Below the pieces are notes generated by a model. The model was given only the letters and a program-made list of their open reading frames with translations, was not told the origin of the DNA and did not search any database. Source: Spirochaetia bacterium (GTDB lineage: Bacteria > Spirochaetota > Spirochaetia > Treponematales > Rectinemataceae). From it: a DNA stretch of 64,000 bases. The stretch spans positions 1 through 64,000 of the forward strand of contig JARKOY010000021.1 of assembly GCA_029975555.1 (NCBI GenBank). The letters are read 5' to 3'. A program made the translations under genes and the position numbers. This document shows, piece by piece, positions 34,198 to 42,798 of this stretch (position 1 is its first letter; every line of letters starts with the position of its first letter).

Positions 34198-35655
34198 ATG
34201 GCAGAAAAAATCACGGCGCGCGGCGTCGACTATTCGCAATGGTATATCGACATCGTTCTGAATGCGAAATTGGCGGATTATTCGCCGGTGAAAGGCAGCA
34301 TGGTGATACGACCGCGCGGCTACGCGATCTGGGAAAAGATCCGCGACGAGTTCGACCGACGATTCAAGGAAACCGGCCATGAAAATGCCTATTTCCCCCT
34401 CCTCATTCCGATGAGCTTTCTCGAAAAAGAGGCTGAACACGTCGAAGGTTTCGCGCCCGAACTCGCCGTGGTGACGCACGGCGGCGGCGAAAAACTGGAA
34501 GAGCCCTACTGCATCCGCCCCACGAGCGAGACCATCATCTGGTCCATGTACCGCAACTGGATCCAGTCGTGGCGAGACCTGCCGCTCCTCATCAACCAGT
34601 GGGCAAACGTGGTGCGCTGGGAAAAGCGCACGCGCCTGTTTTTGCGCACCTCGGAATTCCTCTGGCAGGAGGGGCACACGGCCCACGAAACCGAAAAAGA
34701 GGCCCGGGAAGAGACCATGCGCATGCTCGAAGTCTACCGCGATGTGGTCGAGCGTCACCTTGCGGTGCCCGTCGTTCCGGGCATGAAGAGCGAGAGCGAA
34801 AAATTCGCCGGCGCAGTGGAAACCTACAGCATCGAGGCGATGATGCAGGACAAAAAGGCGCTGCAGGCCGGCACGAGCCACTTCCTCGGCCAGAACTTCG
34901 CGCGGGCCTTCGACGTGCAGTTCCAGAACCGACAGGGAGAACTCGAGTATGTCTGGGCGACGAGCTGGGGCGTTTCAACCCGGCTTATCGGGGCACTCAT
35001 CATGACACATTCGGACGATAAGGGGCTTATACTGCCGCCCACGCTCTCGCCCGAAGACGCGGTGATCATCCCCATCTATCGCAACGACACAAAGGCGGCG
35101 GTGACCGCATATGCCGAAAAACTGCAGGCCGGGCTCAAGGCCGCGGGATTCAAGGTCGTCCTCGATGCCGACGATGCCTCGAGTCCCGGCTGGAAATTCG
35201 CCGAATGGGAGATGCGCGGCACGCCGGTGCGCATCGAAATCGGCCCCCGCGACATGCAGTCGAATCAGGTCGTCATGGTCCGGAGAGATACGGGAGAAAA
35301 ACTCTTCGTTCCCGTGGGAGAGGTCCCCACAAGGCTCAAGGAACTGCAGTCGCTCATCCAGAGCTCGCTCTTCGCCCGGGCAAAGGCCTTCCGCGACGAA
35401 AACACCGTGCCGATAACGGACCTTGGAGGTCTCATCGAATTCTTCGGTGTGGAGACCGCAGGCACGAGTGGTGCGAAAGGCGGTTTCGCGGAGGCGCTCT
35501 GGTGCGGCTCCGCCGAATGCGAAGCTTCGCTTAAAGAGAAGACCAAGGCCACGCTGCGCTGTTTGCCGCTCGGCAGGCAGGAGCACGTCGAAGGCAAATG
35601 CGCAATCTGCGGTGCACCGGCCAGGCACCTCGCCATCTTCGCACGCAATTATTGA
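34198..35655 (+). CDS. proS: Prolyl-tRNA synthetase, archaeal/eukaryotic type
   Basis: A 485-residue class II synthetase charging tRNA-Pro. Motif 2 ([19 protein letters not shown]) and motif 3 ([12 protein letters not shown]) are present. The C-terminal zinc-binding knuckle (CGSAECE ... CAICGAPA) and final aromatic Tyr (FARNY) mark the ProS type 3 (archaeal/eukaryotic) form without the bacterial editing insertion. I chose ATG 34198 because AGAGGTG precedes it and the promoter overlaps the upstream in-frame ATG at 34165. A strong intrinsic terminator follows directly. Divergent from the membrane-protein gene. Confidence 0.96.
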   Translation: MAEKITARGVDYSQWYIDIVLNAKLADYSPVKGSMVIRPRGYAIWEKIRDEFDRRFKETGHENAYFPLLIPMSFLEKEAEHVEGFAPELAVVTHGGGEKLEEPYCIRPTSETIIWSMYRNWIQSWRDLPLLINQWANVVRWEKRTRLFLRTSEFLWQEGHTAHETEKEAREETMRMLEVYRDVVERHLAVPVVPGMKSESEKFAGAVETYSIEAMMQDKKALQAGTSHFLGQNFARAFDVQFQNRQGELEYVWATSWGVSTRLIGALIMTHSDDKGLILPPTLSPEDAVIIPIYRNDTKAAVTAYAEKLQAGLKAAGFKVVLDADDASSPGWKFAEWEMRGTPVRIEIGPRDMQSNQVVMVRRDTGEKLFVPVGEVPTRLKELQSLIQSSLFARAKAFRDENTVPITDLGGLIEFFGVETAGTSGAKGGFAEALWCGSAECEASLKEKTKATLRCLPLGRQEHVEGKCAICGAPARHLAIFARNY

Positions 35656-35663
35656 CAAAGCAC

Positions 35664-35696
35664 GCGCGGCCTGGCAATTCGCTGGCCGCGCTTTTT
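35664..35696 (+). terminator. Intrinsic terminator of proS
   Basis: GCGCGGCC and GGCCGCGC form a perfect 8-bp stem with a 12-nt loop followed by TTTTT. It begins 9 nt after the proS stop. Confidence 0.85.
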
Positions 35697-36089
35697 CTAC
35701 CAGCCGACCCTGGAAGAGCTCTCCCAGAGGTCCTGCACGAAGAGATTCACCGCCGTATTTCTCGTCGAGGCGAGCACGAGCCGGTCCTGCTGCCCACCCG
35801 ATGTGCCGACGCTCACTGCCGTCGGCGCAGATAAGGTGCTCGACGACCACGAATCGATGAGCACGACATCGCGCGAGGGTCGACCGTTCCAATAAACGCC
35901 CACCAAAAAGCTCGCGACGGCGGCAACCGTCACGATGCTCGCCGACAGGACAAGGCGGCGCACCTTCCGCGGTCGCTGTTCGGCTTTCCGGTACACCTGC
36001 GCAAAATCGGGGAACAAAGGAGCAGACGCCATAGCGCCGTCTCTCAACGCAACCTTGAGATCGATCTTTTTCTTTTCAGTCGAGCTCAT
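35697..36089 (-). CDS. Putative membrane anti-sigma factor
   Basis: A 130-residue protein with a polar, charged N-terminal 45 residues, one membrane helix near residues 46-67 (LSASIVTVAAVASFLVGVYW region) and a Ser/Thr-rich extracytoplasmic C-terminus. No zinc-binding HxxxCxxC motif is present. Its start overlaps the 3' end of the ECF sigma gene by 14 bp, the usual arrangement for a translationally coupled anti-sigma factor. The topology fits that job, but no domain is recognisable, so the call rests on context. Confidence 0.65.
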   Translation of the reverse strand: MSSTEKKKIDLKVALRDGAMASAPLFPDFAQVYRKAEQRPRKVRRLVLSASIVTVAAVASFLVGVYWNGRPSRDVVLIDSWSSSTLSAPTAVSVGTSGGQQDRLVLASTRNTAVNLFVQDLWESSSRVGW

Positions 36090-36753
36090 AGCCCATCTCC
36101 CTGAGCAGTGTGCCCAATTTCTCCCTCGCGCGGAACAGCCTCGATTTTACGGTGCCGAGGGGCAGATTGTACATCGCTCCCAGTTCTGCAAGCCCTTTGC
36201 CCTCCACCTCGTGCAGATAGAGCATCGCTCGGTCCTCTGGATCGAGCTTTTGCATGGCGGCGGCGAGCATCCGACTCGCCTCTTCTTTCAGCACATGCGC
36301 CTCGCCTGTCGTGTGTGGGCTCTCAAGTGAAAGCGACTCGAACGCTTCGACCTGGATGCTGTGCGCATGGTGGCGAGCCAGCCTGCGCACGACGTCGACG
36401 CTCGCCATCCGGCAAATGCCGTACAGATAGGCGCCGAGAGAGCCATCCCTTCGCCACCGAGGCAGGGCCTTGTATATCCTGATGAGCGATTCTTGGGCTG
36501 CCTCTTCGGCGAGATCAGGGTCGAAGGCCACAAAGGCGGCGCAGTAGCCGCGGATGCGGTCCCACCAGCGCCACATGAGCCGCTCGAAGGCTCCTTTGTC
36601 GCCTCTGGAGGCCTCGGCGGCGAGCTCGAGGTCGAAGAGGTCGTCGCCAGCGGCGCCCGAGGCCGACGCTTCTTGGGAGGAGGCCGACGGGAGGCGGCCC
36701 GATTCCTTTTTGCCTGTGCTCATGGCCCGCACCAGTATTTCATCACTGATCAT
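36076..36753 (-). CDS. ECF-family RNA polymerase sigma factor
   Basis: About 225 residues. After an unusual 55-residue Ser/Ala/Gly-rich N-terminus come sigma region 2 (AFERLMWRWWDRIRGY ... EEAAQESLIRIYKALPRW) and region 4 (YNLPLGTVKSRLFRAREKL), the -35-binding helix-turn-helix. There is no sigma 1.1 or region 3, as expected for the extracytoplasmic-function class. The start could be 36753 or 36723; a -10-like TATATT just upstream of 36753 favours 36723, but spacing to the upstream gene fits either. It sits between a Spy/CpxP-like periplasmic gene and the anti-sigma gene. Confidence 0.9.
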   Translation of the reverse strand: MISDEILVRAMSTGKKESGRLPSASSQEASASGAAGDDLFDLELAAEASRGDKGAFERLMWRWWDRIRGYCAAFVAFDPDLAEEAAQESLIRIYKALPRWRRDGSLGAYLYGICRMASVDVVRRLARHHAHSIQVEAFESLSLESPHTTGEAHVLKEEASRMLAAAMQKLDPEDRAMLYLHEVEGKGLAELGAMYNLPLGTVKSRLFRAREKLGTLLREMGYELD

Positions 36754-36782
36754 AAATATACTACTTCTTTGCCTTTGGGGCC

Positions 36783-37331
36783 TCACATGATCTGCCGCAA
36801 TATGGTCAGGAGCCTGCTGTACATGGCCACTTCTTGAGGCCTTAACCCCTTTGCGCTGAAAGAATTCGCAAATTGGCCCATTTTCTCCGACATCCGGGCC
36901 TCGCGCACCAGAAAGAGAATCGTCTGCCAGCGATCCTCTCCCAAAATTTTGCGAATCGCCACCTGCCGCTCAAACTGAATCATCCTCACGGTCTTCTCGT
37001 AGGCAAGGCTCTTCGATATCGCATCCTCGATCGACTTCATGTCAGGGTCGGGATCGAGGAGCATATTCGTCACCTGCGTCTGATAAATTTTGATCTCGTT
37101 CTGGGCCCTGGACAGTTCGAGTTCTCTCGAGTCGAGAACTTTCTCAAGCCTGTCCAAATCGTCTTCGCTGAGGTTCAGTCGGCGGAACCATTCGCGCACC
37201 GCTCCGGAGCCCATCACGCCTTGGTTTCTCATGCCCATGCCTGACCCAGCCTGTGCGTTCGCATAAGGGACATGCACCAATGCGGCGCTGGCCAAAACGA
37301 GCACGAAGACCAAGGCACCTCTCCATCTCAT
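36783..37331 (-). CDS. Periplasmic Spy/CpxP/CnrX-like protein A
   Basis: A 182-residue secreted protein with signal peptide (residues 1-27, ending NAQA). The mature part is almost all helical and charged: a hairpin of long helices (LSEDDLDRLEKVLDSRELEL ... AIRKILGEDRW) with the spacing of the LTxxQ (Spy/CpxP/ZraP/CnrX) family. Those proteins act as periplasmic chaperones or metal sensors that control envelope-stress regulators. Methionine is frequent after the signal peptide. GGAGG lies 8 nt before the ATG at 37331. It heads the operon with the ECF sigma gene 30 nt downstream. Confidence 0.72.
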   Translation of the reverse strand: MRWRGALVFVLVLASAALVHVPYANAQAGSGMGMRNQGVMGSGAVREWFRRLNLSEDDLDRLEKVLDSRELELSRAQNEIKIYQTQVTNMLLDPDPDMKSIEDAISKSLAYEKTVRMIQFERQVAIRKILGEDRWQTILFLVREARMSEKMGQFANSFSAKGLRPQEVAMYSRLLTILRQIM

Positions 37332-37420
37332 CTGTCGTTCCTCCACATTCTTCTATATATTGTGTCGCTGCTCCATGCGTTTCGGTTGCACAATTACAAT
37401 TATCGCACAACATAGAACTG

Positions 37421-37455
37421 AAAAAAGCCGCTCGGCACGGACGGCCGGCGGCTTT
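37421..37455 (-). terminator. Intrinsic terminator of the second Spy-like gene
   Basis: On the minus strand AAAGCCGC and GCGGCTTT form a stem followed by a T run, about 28 nt past the stop at 37483. It separates the two Spy-like genes into different transcripts. Confidence 0.8.
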
Positions 37456-37482
37456 GGCCAAAATTCCAAAAAAGCGCGGGCC

Positions 37483-38022
37483 TTATGCGCCCTTACTTGT
37501 GTCGCTGCTGTTGGTGCTGCGACTCGTGCTGCTGTTGCTGGTGTTCCCTTCAAAAATCTTGTTGATCTCGAGGATGCTGTCCGCACGGATTTGCTGGATC
37601 TGCTTCTGCAGGTCGGCAATCTTGTTGATAGACTCGTCGATCTTGGCTTTGTCGGGGTTGGCGCTCCAGAGCAGCGTATTGAGCGTGAGCCTTTCTGCCC
37701 GGACCTCATTCTGCAGCGGCAGAATCTTGGCCTGGGTGTCCTGCAAGATCTTCACTACTTTATCCTTGTCCGCGGCGGAGAGCGCTTCGAACTTGTAATA
37801 ATACGGGCAGGCGCGTAGGCCATAGGCCTTCATCATTCCTCCGTAGGCCATTGGAGGAACTGCAGGCCCTTTGCCGGGCAAGGCGGGAGGCGCGGGAATC
37901 CGATACCCTCGCGAACCCCAACTCCGCATTCCACCAAACCCCTGGGCAAACGCGCCGGCGGTAGCGGCAATGAGCATCGCACCCACCATCAGAAGCATAA
38001 TCGTCTTTCTCGATATTCTCAT
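37483..38022 (-). CDS. Periplasmic Spy/CpxP-like protein B
   Basis: A 179-residue secreted protein with signal peptide (residues 1-27, ending FAQG). It has a Gly/Pro/Met-rich linker, then a long helical region (LSAADKDKVVKILQDTQ ... EVRAERLTL ... IADLQKQIQQIRADS) and a Ser/Thr-rich tail. The helical spacing resembles protein A encoded at 36783-37331. One cysteine in RACPYYY is the only Cys in the mature protein. GGGAGGAAGG precedes the ATG. It is separated from the sigma operon by a terminator, so it may be a target of that sigma factor rather than a member of the operon; this is inference. Confidence 0.68.
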   Translation of the reverse strand: MRISRKTIMLLMVGAMLIAATAGAFAQGFGGMRSWGSRGYRIPAPPALPGKGPAVPPMAYGGMMKAYGLRACPYYYKFEALSAADKDKVVKILQDTQAKILPLQNEVRAERLTLNTLLWSANPDKAKIDESINKIADLQKQIQQIRADSILEINKIFEGNTSNSSTSRSTNSSDTSKGA

Positions 38023-38136
38023 GTCCTTCCTCCCTTGAAGGTTTGTTGTTCGTTAAAAAGTCGCACGAAGAGAATGCAGGGTTTCATGCAAAGGCCAAAA
38101 GTTATATTTTTTCATGTTCGTCGGGGCCCTTTATTC

Positions 38137-38169
38137 GTGTTCTCAAGCTTGGGTAAAGGTTGAGAACAC
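38137..38169. repeat. Dispersed repeat, copy 3, as an inverted pair
   Basis: GTGTTCTCAA at 38137-38146 and TTGAGAACAC at 38160-38169 are perfect inverted arms. The left arm continues as GCTTGGGTA, matching the copies at 185-203 and 22191-22209. The 311-nt gap 38023-38333 between divergent genes otherwise contains only a plausible promoter (TTGCAC 38225, TATTTA 38248) for the peptidase gene. Confidence 0.55.
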
Positions 38170-38333
38170 TGATGGAGCCCCTCACCCGTTGTTCTTCGAC
38201 GGCCTTGGTGCTTGTGATCTTTCCTTGCACGCCCCGAATCATTACTCTATTTAAAAAAAGAGAGTCAGAAGAAAAGCCTGGCACAGACCGGATTCTCTTT
38301 CTCTCTGCTATTGTCGCAAAACAGGAGTTTCGC

Positions 38334-41300
38334 ATGTCGTTCGTTCTGCAGAAAGAAGCATCTGTCCCCGAACTAGACTCGATCGTCAGACTGTACCGCC
38401 ACGAGCCGACGGGCGCCCGGCTCCTCTCCGTCATCAACAAGGATGAGAACAAGGTTTTCGGCATCACGTTCCGCACGCCCCCACGGCGCAGCGACGGCGT
38501 CGCCCACATCATCGAGCATTCGGTGCTCTGCGGCTCCCGTAAGTATCCGGTCAAAGAGCCTTTCGTAGAGCTCATGAAAGGCTCGCTCAATACCTTTCTC
38601 AATGCGATGACTTATCCCGATAAGACCTGTTATCCCGTGGCCAGCACGAATCTCAAAGACTTCTACAATCTCATCGATGTCTACCTCGATGCAGTCTTCT
38701 ATCCGAATCTCACCGAGCACACCTTCATGCAGGAAGGTTGGCACTACGAGGTGGACCCGGCCACCAAAGCCCTCAGCTACAAGGGTGTCGTCTTCAACGA
38801 GATGAAGGGCGCCTACTCCGATCCTGACGACATGCACGACGATCTCTGCCGGAGAAGCCTTTTTCCCGACACGCCCTACGGGTTCGATTCCGGCGGAGAC
38901 CCGTTGGAAATTCCTTCGCTCACCTACGAGGAATTCGTGGACTTCCACACAACATATTATCATCCGTCGAATTCCTTCATTTTCTTCTACGGCGACGACG
39001 ACCCCGACACGCGCCTTGCCATGATGGAAGACTGGCTCGCTCCCTTCGGACAAGCCACGATCGAATCCTTGCCGGCCGCACAGTCAGGCTTTTCCGCACC
39101 GCGCCACCTCGAGTACAGCTACCAGGCGACCGACGGGGAGAGCGCTAAGGCTTACGCTGCCGTCAACTGGGCCCTCTACGAACACGGGGAGCCCGAGCTT
39201 TCGATGAAGGCCTCGGTTCTGTTCCATATTTTGACCGGGACGCCCGCTTCGCCGCTGCGCAAAGCGCTGATCGACTCGGGGCTCGGCGAGGACCTCGCCG
39301 GCTTCGGCTTCTCCGAAGAGCTGCGCCAGACGGCATTCTCGATCGGGCTTAAGGGTGTGGATCCTCCCAGCGTCGCCGACGTCGAAGCGCTCATCTTGTC
39401 GACGCTTGGGCAGCTCGCGCGGAACGGCATCGATGCCGATACCGTCGCAGCCTCGATCAACACCCTGGAATTCGCCCTCCGCGAGAAGAATACCGGGCGC
39501 TTTCCGCGCGGGTTGGCCATCATGCTCGACGCGCTCAACGACTGGCTCTACGACCACGATCCCGTCGCGGCCATCTCCTTTGCGGAGCCGCTTGCAAGGG
39601 TCAAAAAGGCTGCCGCCGAAAACCCGAGGCTCTTCAGCGACCTCATCGATGCGCTCCTCCTGCGCAACACCCACCGCACCACGGTCGTGCTCCTGCCTTC
39701 GGCCGACGCCGCCAAGGCGCGGGAAGAAAAGGAAAAGGCCATGCTCGCCCGGGCGCAGGCTGGGCTCGACGCACAGGCGCTCCAAGAGATAGAGAAGACC
39801 GCGACGACGCTCAAAACCTTGCAGGACACGCCCGACAGTCCGGAAGCGCTGGCCACAATTCCGGTCCTCTCTCTCGACGACATTCCGAAACAGGCGCCCG
39901 TGCTTCCTTCCGAGCCGCTGGAACTGGGGATCGGCGCAAAGGCACTTCCACGCATGGCTTCAGAGGGCGCCACCGAGGTTGGACTCCGCGCGTACTACCA
40001 CGAGCTTGCGACGAGCGGCATTTTATACCTGGATCTAGGCTTCGACTTCGGCGCGCTCGAGTCGAAACTGTTGCCCTACGTGAGCCTCTTGGGACGCTTC
40101 TTGCTCGAGATGGGCACCGATAAAGAAAATTTCGTGCAGCTTATCCAACGTATCGGCATGCACACCGGCGGCATACGGGGCGCCTCGGTGTCCGCGACAT
40201 CCTGGGAGACCAAAAAGCCTGTGCCATGGTTCTTCTTGCGGGCCAAGGCCCTGCCCGAAAAGGCCTCGGTGCTGGCGGACATCCTGGAGGACGTTTTGGT
40301 GCGCTCCCGGTTCGACGACCGCGAGCGCGTGCGGCAAATCGTGCTCGAAGAAAAGGCCCAGACAGAGGCGATGCTCGTGCCGGCCTCGGCACGTATCGTC
40401 GGCCTCAGGCTGCGCTCGCGCTACAATGCCGCCGACTGGGCTTCCGAGCGCCTCTACGGGATTGAGCACCTGTTCTTCCTGCGCGACCTGGCGCGGCGCA
40501 TCGAGGAGGATTGGCCTTCAGTGCTGGCCGACATGGAAGAGCTCCGCGGCGCGCTCATCAGCCGCGACAATCTCCTTGTGAACGTGACCGCGGACAGAGC
40601 GACGCTCGAGGCTTCCAAGGACGCCATCGCGCGCATAGCCAGCGCGCTTCCTTCGCGCCGCGCATCCTCCACGTCGGAAGCAAGCGCGCCCGCTTTTGGC
40701 ACATCCTGGATCGACGATGCGCTCGCAGCCAGCGAGGCTTCCGCGCTCCGCCCAGGCCTCGAAACGCTCGAACTGCCGACCCAAGTGAACAGCGTCGGCA
40801 TGATTCTGCCACTTCGGAATCTCCACGAGGCGGCCGGCGGTGCCTATGTCGTCACCAAATATCTCGATGCCGTCTACCTGTGGGGACAGGTGCGCGTCAT
40901 GGGCGGGGCCTACGGCGGCTACTCCAGCATCGACCTGGCCTCCGGCCTCCTCATGCTGCTCTCGTACCGCGATCCCAACCTCGAGCGCACCATCGAGGTA
41001 TACCGCAAGGTCTCGGACTACCTGCAATCGACCGAAGTTTCAAATGACGAAATACACAAGGCCATCATTGGAACCATCGGAGAGCTCGACGCGTACCAGC
41101 TTCCGGACGCCAAAGGCTTCAACGCGCTCATGAACGAGCTCACCGGCTATACACAAGAAGCGCGCCAGGCCATCCGCGACCAAATATTGGCCGCAGACGC
41201 CGGCGATTTCCGCCGCCTCGGCGCAATGATCGAAGAGGCGCTGGAGCGCTCGATGACGGTGGCGCTGGCCGCGCCGGAACGCGTAGAAAAGGCCTTGCCG

Positions 41301-41339
41301 GCGCTGCCAAAGCCAGTCGAGCGCCTCTCAGTGTATTGA
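38334..41339 (+). CDS. M16C zinc metallopeptidase, PreP/presequence-protease type
   Basis: A 1001-residue single-chain peptidase with no signal peptide, so probably cytosolic. The inverted zinc motif HxxEH is HIIEH at residues 58-62, with the distal ligand Glu in the VVFNEMKGAYSD segment near residue 158. Like PreP and its bacterial relatives it contains four homologous domains joined by a charged linker near residues 460-490. The family degrades peptides in an enclosed chamber. AGGAG lies 6 nt before the ATG at 38334; the longer frame upstream overlaps the repeat and is non-coding. It is convergent with, and overlaps by 12 bp, a second M16 gene. Confidence 0.93.
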   Translation: MSFVLQKEASVPELDSIVRLYRHEPTGARLLSVINKDENKVFGITFRTPPRRSDGVAHIIEHSVLCGSRKYPVKEPFVELMKGSLNTFLNAMTYPDKTCYPVASTNLKDFYNLIDVYLDAVFYPNLTEHTFMQEGWHYEVDPATKALSYKGVVFNEMKGAYSDPDDMHDDLCRRSLFPDTPYGFDSGGDPLEIPSLTYEEFVDFHTTYYHPSNSFIFFYGDDDPDTRLAMMEDWLAPFGQATIESLPAAQSGFSAPRHLEYSYQATDGESAKAYAAVNWALYEHGEPELSMKASVLFHILTGTPASPLRKALIDSGLGEDLAGFGFSEELRQTAFSIGLKGVDPPSVADVEALILSTLGQLARNGIDADTVAASINTLEFALREKNTGRFPRGLAIMLDALNDWLYDHDPVAAISFAEPLARVKKAAAENPRLFSDLIDALLLRNTHRTTVVLLPSADAAKAREEKEKAMLARAQAGLDAQALQEIEKTATTLKTLQDTPDSPEALATIPVLSLDDIPKQAPVLPSEPLELGIGAKALPRMASEGATEVGLRAYYHELATSGILYLDLGFDFGALESKLLPYVSLLGRFLLEMGTDKENFVQLIQRIGMHTGGIRGASVSATSWETKKPVPWFFLRAKALPEKASVLADILEDVLVRSRFDDRERVRQIVLEEKAQTEAMLVPASARIVGLRLRSRYNAADWASERLYGIEHLFFLRDLARRIEEDWPSVLADMEELRGALISRDNLLVNVTADRATLEASKDAIARIASALPSRRASSTSEASAPAFGTSWIDDALAASEASALRPGLETLELPTQVNSVGMILPLRNLHEAAGGAYVVTKYLDAVYLWGQVRVMGGAYGGYSSIDLASGLLMLLSYRDPNLERTIEVYRKVSDYLQSTEVSNDEIHKAIIGTIGELDAYQLPDAKGFNALMNELTGYTQEARQAIRDQILAADAGDFRRLGAMIEEALERSMTVALAAPERVEKALPALPKPVERLSVY

Positions 41340-42788
41340 CTCGAAGGCTGCAGGATCGAGCTTGTCGAGCAGCGCCTGATCCCCAACCGCGGCCCACAGG
41401 AAAGCGCCGTTCATGAAGTACGTATCGAAGGCCTTCTGGACAGCCGGCGCGTCGAGCATTTCGATGCGCGCTTGATCCTTGAGCCAGTCTGCGGGGTCCC
41501 CAGTCAGCCGCACCGAACGGATCATCAGCGAGGCGATGCCAGCATTGTTGCGCACCGCCTCGAAATAGTCGTTCATATAGAGCTGTTTGTACGTGTCGAT
41601 TGCCTCGGCGATCGGCATATAGCCGTCGCCCTCGGTCTTCGCCGGGTCTACGGAAACCACCCGTCCTCTCGCCATCAGCTGCGCCGCCTCGTCGATGTAG
41701 GCCTTAATTTTGTCCGGCGCGTTCGTCTTGTACATCATGACGGAACCATAATTGGCCGAGAATCCCCGAATCGTCGCCGAAGGCGTGTAGACTGCGCCGT
41801 ACTTGTCGCGCACCACCGAGAAGAGCAGGTCCGAAAAAATGCGCGCGGCGAGCGCCGTCGCGAAATAATCATCCCTTCCGGGGGCGGGCGCCGCAAAGTC
41901 GCCCCTCAGGTAGATCGTCCCCTTCGACTGATCGTGCGCCTTGGTGATGAGCGTCCCCGACGGCCCCATCGGGAAGGCCGCCGGCTTCGGTACCGCGCCG
42001 AGCCGCAGGTCCGGGATGTTCCCCAACAGCCCATCCAGCTTGCGCGCCAGCTCCGCAGGATCGAAGTCCCCCACGGCCACCACGAAGATCCTATCCGCCG
42101 AGAAATGCTCCCTGTACCATTGGCGGGCATCGCCGGCCGTCATGGACTCGATGCTCTCTTCGGCACCTTCAGGATTCACCCCGTAAGGATGCCCTTTAAA
42201 ATAGACCTCATTGATGATCTTCTGCGTCGTCGACCAGGGATTCTGATCCATCGCCTGGAGCGCGAGCGACGCATCCTCTTTGCTCTTGTCGAAGTCTGCC
42301 TGGTCGAACGAGGGGGCGGTGAGCATATCGCCCCACAAGTCGAGGAGTTCATCGCGATATTTGTCGAGCGTGGTCAGGCTGAAAGTCGAGTACTCAAACT
42401 GCACCGCCGCGGCGATGTTCGAAGACCTGCGATCTAGGATCGCGGCGGCCCTTTCGTACGGGTAGTGCTGCGAGCTCCGGGCCATGGTGGTGAGCGCGAT
42501 CTTTTCCCAGCCGGCGCGCTCAGGAGGCGTCACCAGCGAGCCTCCATTCAGCACGAGCGAAATATAGAACACCCGATTTGCGTTCTGCACCTTCATGTAG
42601 ACGGGTATGCCGTTGGAAAGGACCGCCTTCGTGAAGGTCGGGGCGTTTTCGCGCACGAAGGCGGTCTGGGCGCCCGCGCCCGCCGCAACGATCGACAAGA
42701 ACACCAGCACCGCGATCCATTGCAGAAGGCGCACAAGCCTCAACGATCCCACAACGCCCCGTCTCTGGAATTTCGTCGCATATTTCAT
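41328..42788 (-). CDS. M16-family protein lacking the zinc site (non-catalytic partner)
   Basis: A 486-residue secreted protein (membrane-type signal segment at residues 18-41). It has the M16 two-domain fold, but the position of the HxxEH motif reads KIALT at residues 96-100, so it cannot bind zinc. The C-terminal half retains the family's substrate-contact pattern (VVRDKYGAVYTPSATIRGF). Bacterial periplasmic M16B proteins are often encoded as a catalytic/non-catalytic pair forming a heterodimer, and the active partner lies 10 nt upstream. GGAGG precedes the ATG by 5 nt. Confidence 0.88.
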   Translation of the reverse strand: MKYATKFQRRGVVGSLRLVRLLQWIAVLVFLSIVAAGAGAQTAFVRENAPTFTKAVLSNGIPVYMKVQNANRVFYISLVLNGGSLVTPPERAGWEKIALTTMARSSQHYPYERAAAILDRRSSNIAAAVQFEYSTFSLTTLDKYRDELLDLWGDMLTAPSFDQADFDKSKEDASLALQAMDQNPWSTTQKIINEVYFKGHPYGVNPEGAEESIESMTAGDARQWYREHFSADRIFVVAVGDFDPAELARKLDGLLGNIPDLRLGAVPKPAAFPMGPSGTLITKAHDQSKGTIYLRGDFAAPAPGRDDYFATALAARIFSDLLFSVVRDKYGAVYTPSATIRGFSANYGSVMMYKTNAPDKIKAYIDEAAQLMARGRVVSVDPAKTEGDGYMPIAEAIDTYKQLYMNDYFEAVRNNAGIASLMIRSVRLTGDPADWLKDQARIEMLDAPAVQKAFDTYFMNGAFLWAAVGDQALLDKLDPAAFESIH

Positions 42789-42798
42789 GTCAGCCTCC

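Noticed and set aside
33529-34881. A 450-codon minus-strand frame crossing the proS start
   Set aside because: It overlaps proS and the membrane-protein gene in the wrong frame and has no conserved motif.
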